From Rhodospirillales bacterium (GTDB lineage: Bacteria; Pseudomonadota; Alphaproteobacteria; Acetobacterales; Acetobacteraceae): a DNA stretch of 6,738 nt. Each line of letters starts with the position of its first letter. Position 1 is the stretch's first letter. The position numbers and the translations under genes were made by a program. Below the pieces are notes generated by a model. The model searched no databases, was not told where the DNA came from, and saw nothing but the letters and a program-made list of their open reading frames with translations. The DNA is taken from contig JAGWIL010000088.1 in the NCBI GenBank assembly GCA_028866335.1, forward strand, positions 1 through 6,738, read 5' to 3'. Positions 5,980 to 6,738 of the stretch are shown here, piece by piece.

Positions 5980-6738
5980 ATGCGGTTTCTGTTCCTGTGC
6001 TTTCTGCTGCTTCTCCCCCGGCTGGCATTGGCCGCCGCCAGCGCGCCCTTCACCTCACCGCAGGATGAGGTGCGGCTGATCTCGGCCACAAACCAAGCAC
6101 AGAATGGCATTGTGAAGCTGGCCCTGGAATTCAACCTCAAGCCCGGCTGGCATATTTACTGGAAAAACCCCGGCGATGCCGGGCTGCCACCGCAGGTTAT
6201 GGCGGCACCGGTTGCGCTTGGCGCCATCTCCTTCCCGCCGCCGGAATTTTTCTCGCAAGGCGGCGTGGGGGCTTATGTGCTCTCCGGCCATGTTGTTCTG
6301 CCGTTCACCGCCAGAAACATGGGCAACAGCATAACCTTGCAGGCGCGCTGGCTGGTCTGTTCGGATATCTGCATACCTGAACATGCGGCCTTCACCTTGA
6401 ACCTGAACGGTGGGGCCTCGGCTGAAGCCGGGCTGTTTCCTGTTGGTCCCGCCATTATGCCCTCCCCCTATGCGGCGCATCTGGCACCAGATGGCACGCT
6501 GAGCCTGACCGGGGTCACCGGCACGCAGGTGAAATCCGCCCGGTTCTTTCCGGATTCCGCCACAGTGCTGGTAAACAACGCGCCGCAACCCCTCTCCTTC
6601 AGCGCCGATGGCGTGCAACTGCATCTGAAGCTGAGCGGGGCCGCACCCGCTGCGCTTTCCGGCGTGGTGGAACTCACCGACCCAAGCGGCCAGATGCAGG
6701 CGTTGAGCCTGACGGCAACGCCTTTACCGCCCGCAACC
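5980..6738 (+). CDS. DsbD/ScsB-family thiol:disulfide interchange protein, N-terminal part; 3' end beyond the window
   Basis: The first 253 residues of a protein expected to pass electrons from the cytoplasm to periplasmic thiol proteins. The frame stays open to the right edge. Residues 1-18 form a signal peptide (MRFLFLCFLLLLPRLALA), likely cut after ALA. The body fits the DsbD N-terminal immunoglobulin-like domain: LKPGWHIYWKNPGDAGLP (53-70), a FPPPEFF segment (85-91), YVLSGHVVLPF (99-109) and WLVCSDICIPEHAAF (124-138), with the cysteine pair C127 and C131 spaced CxxxC. This spacing and the GWHxYWxNPGDxGLP motif are typical of the ScsB-like branch more than of E. coli DsbD. The membrane DsbD core and C-terminal thioredoxin domain would lie beyond 6738, so full-length identity is inference. 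No Shine-Dalgarno sequence is evident before the ATG; I chose it because the signal peptide follows directly. The start is 48 bases from that of hrpB on the other strand, so its promoter may reach into hrpB. Confidence 0.85.
   Translation, partial: MRFLFLCFLLLLPRLALAAASAPFTSPQDEVRLISATNQAQNGIVKLALEFNLKPGWHIYWKNPGDAGLPPQVMAAPVALGAISFPPPEFFSQGGVGAYVLSGHVVLPFTARNMGNSITLQARWLVCSDICIPEHAAFTLNLNGGASAEAGLFPVGPAIMPSPYAAHLAPDGTLSLTGVTGTQVKSARFFPDSATVLVNNAPQPLSFSADGVQLHLKLSGAAPAALSGVVELTDPSGQMQALSLTATPLPPAT

Noticed and set aside
6055..6624. Minus-strand open frame of 189 codons opposite the DsbD-like gene
   Set aside because: The plus frame has a signal peptide and DsbD-family motifs; the minus frame has none.

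Overview
This window is chromosomal DNA that looks alphaproteobacterial. The support is a GC-rich, coding-dense layout, a SAM-II type leader ahead of metZ, and alphaproteobacterial flavour in every protein. An acetic-acid-bacterium or Rhodospirillales relative is my guess, but the sequence does not settle it. I see no mobile element, CRISPR array, prophage gene or compositional island. The window holds five protein genes and one tRNA: two of the protein genes run off the edges, and all are intact where visible.

Left part (1-2050). A UDP-glucose 6-dehydrogenase gene (minus strand, C-terminus cut by the left edge) diverges from a membrane sugar-1-phosphate transferase of the WecA/WbpL/MraY superfamily (plus strand). 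One makes UDP-glucuronate. The other starts glycan assembly on undecaprenyl phosphate. Together they suggest the edge of a surface-polysaccharide locus. The transferase gene converges on metZ, and a long near-perfect hairpin (2017-2050) fills the gap between their stop codons.

Middle (2054-3535). metZ (minus strand) encodes O-succinylhomoserine sulfhydrylase, the direct-sulfhydrylation step to homocysteine. Its leader of about 150 nt carries a strong match to the SAM-II riboswitch core, with an extra hairpin inserted between the two halves of the core. A second inverted repeat lies next to the metZ ribosome-binding region and could be the expression platform. The metZ promoter appears to overlap, head to head, the promoter of a plus-strand tRNA-Gly(CCC) gene with an encoded CCA end.

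Right part (3544-6738). hrpB (minus strand), a DEAH-type ATP-dependent helicase, ends 8 bases after the tRNA. It diverges, across only 48 bases, from a secreted DsbD/ScsB-family thiol:disulfide interchange protein whose 3' end is beyond the window.

No wholly new system is evident. The part most worth a second look is the metZ leader (3244-3450), where an unusual extended SAM-II element, a candidate sequestering hairpin and back-to-back promoters are packed together.
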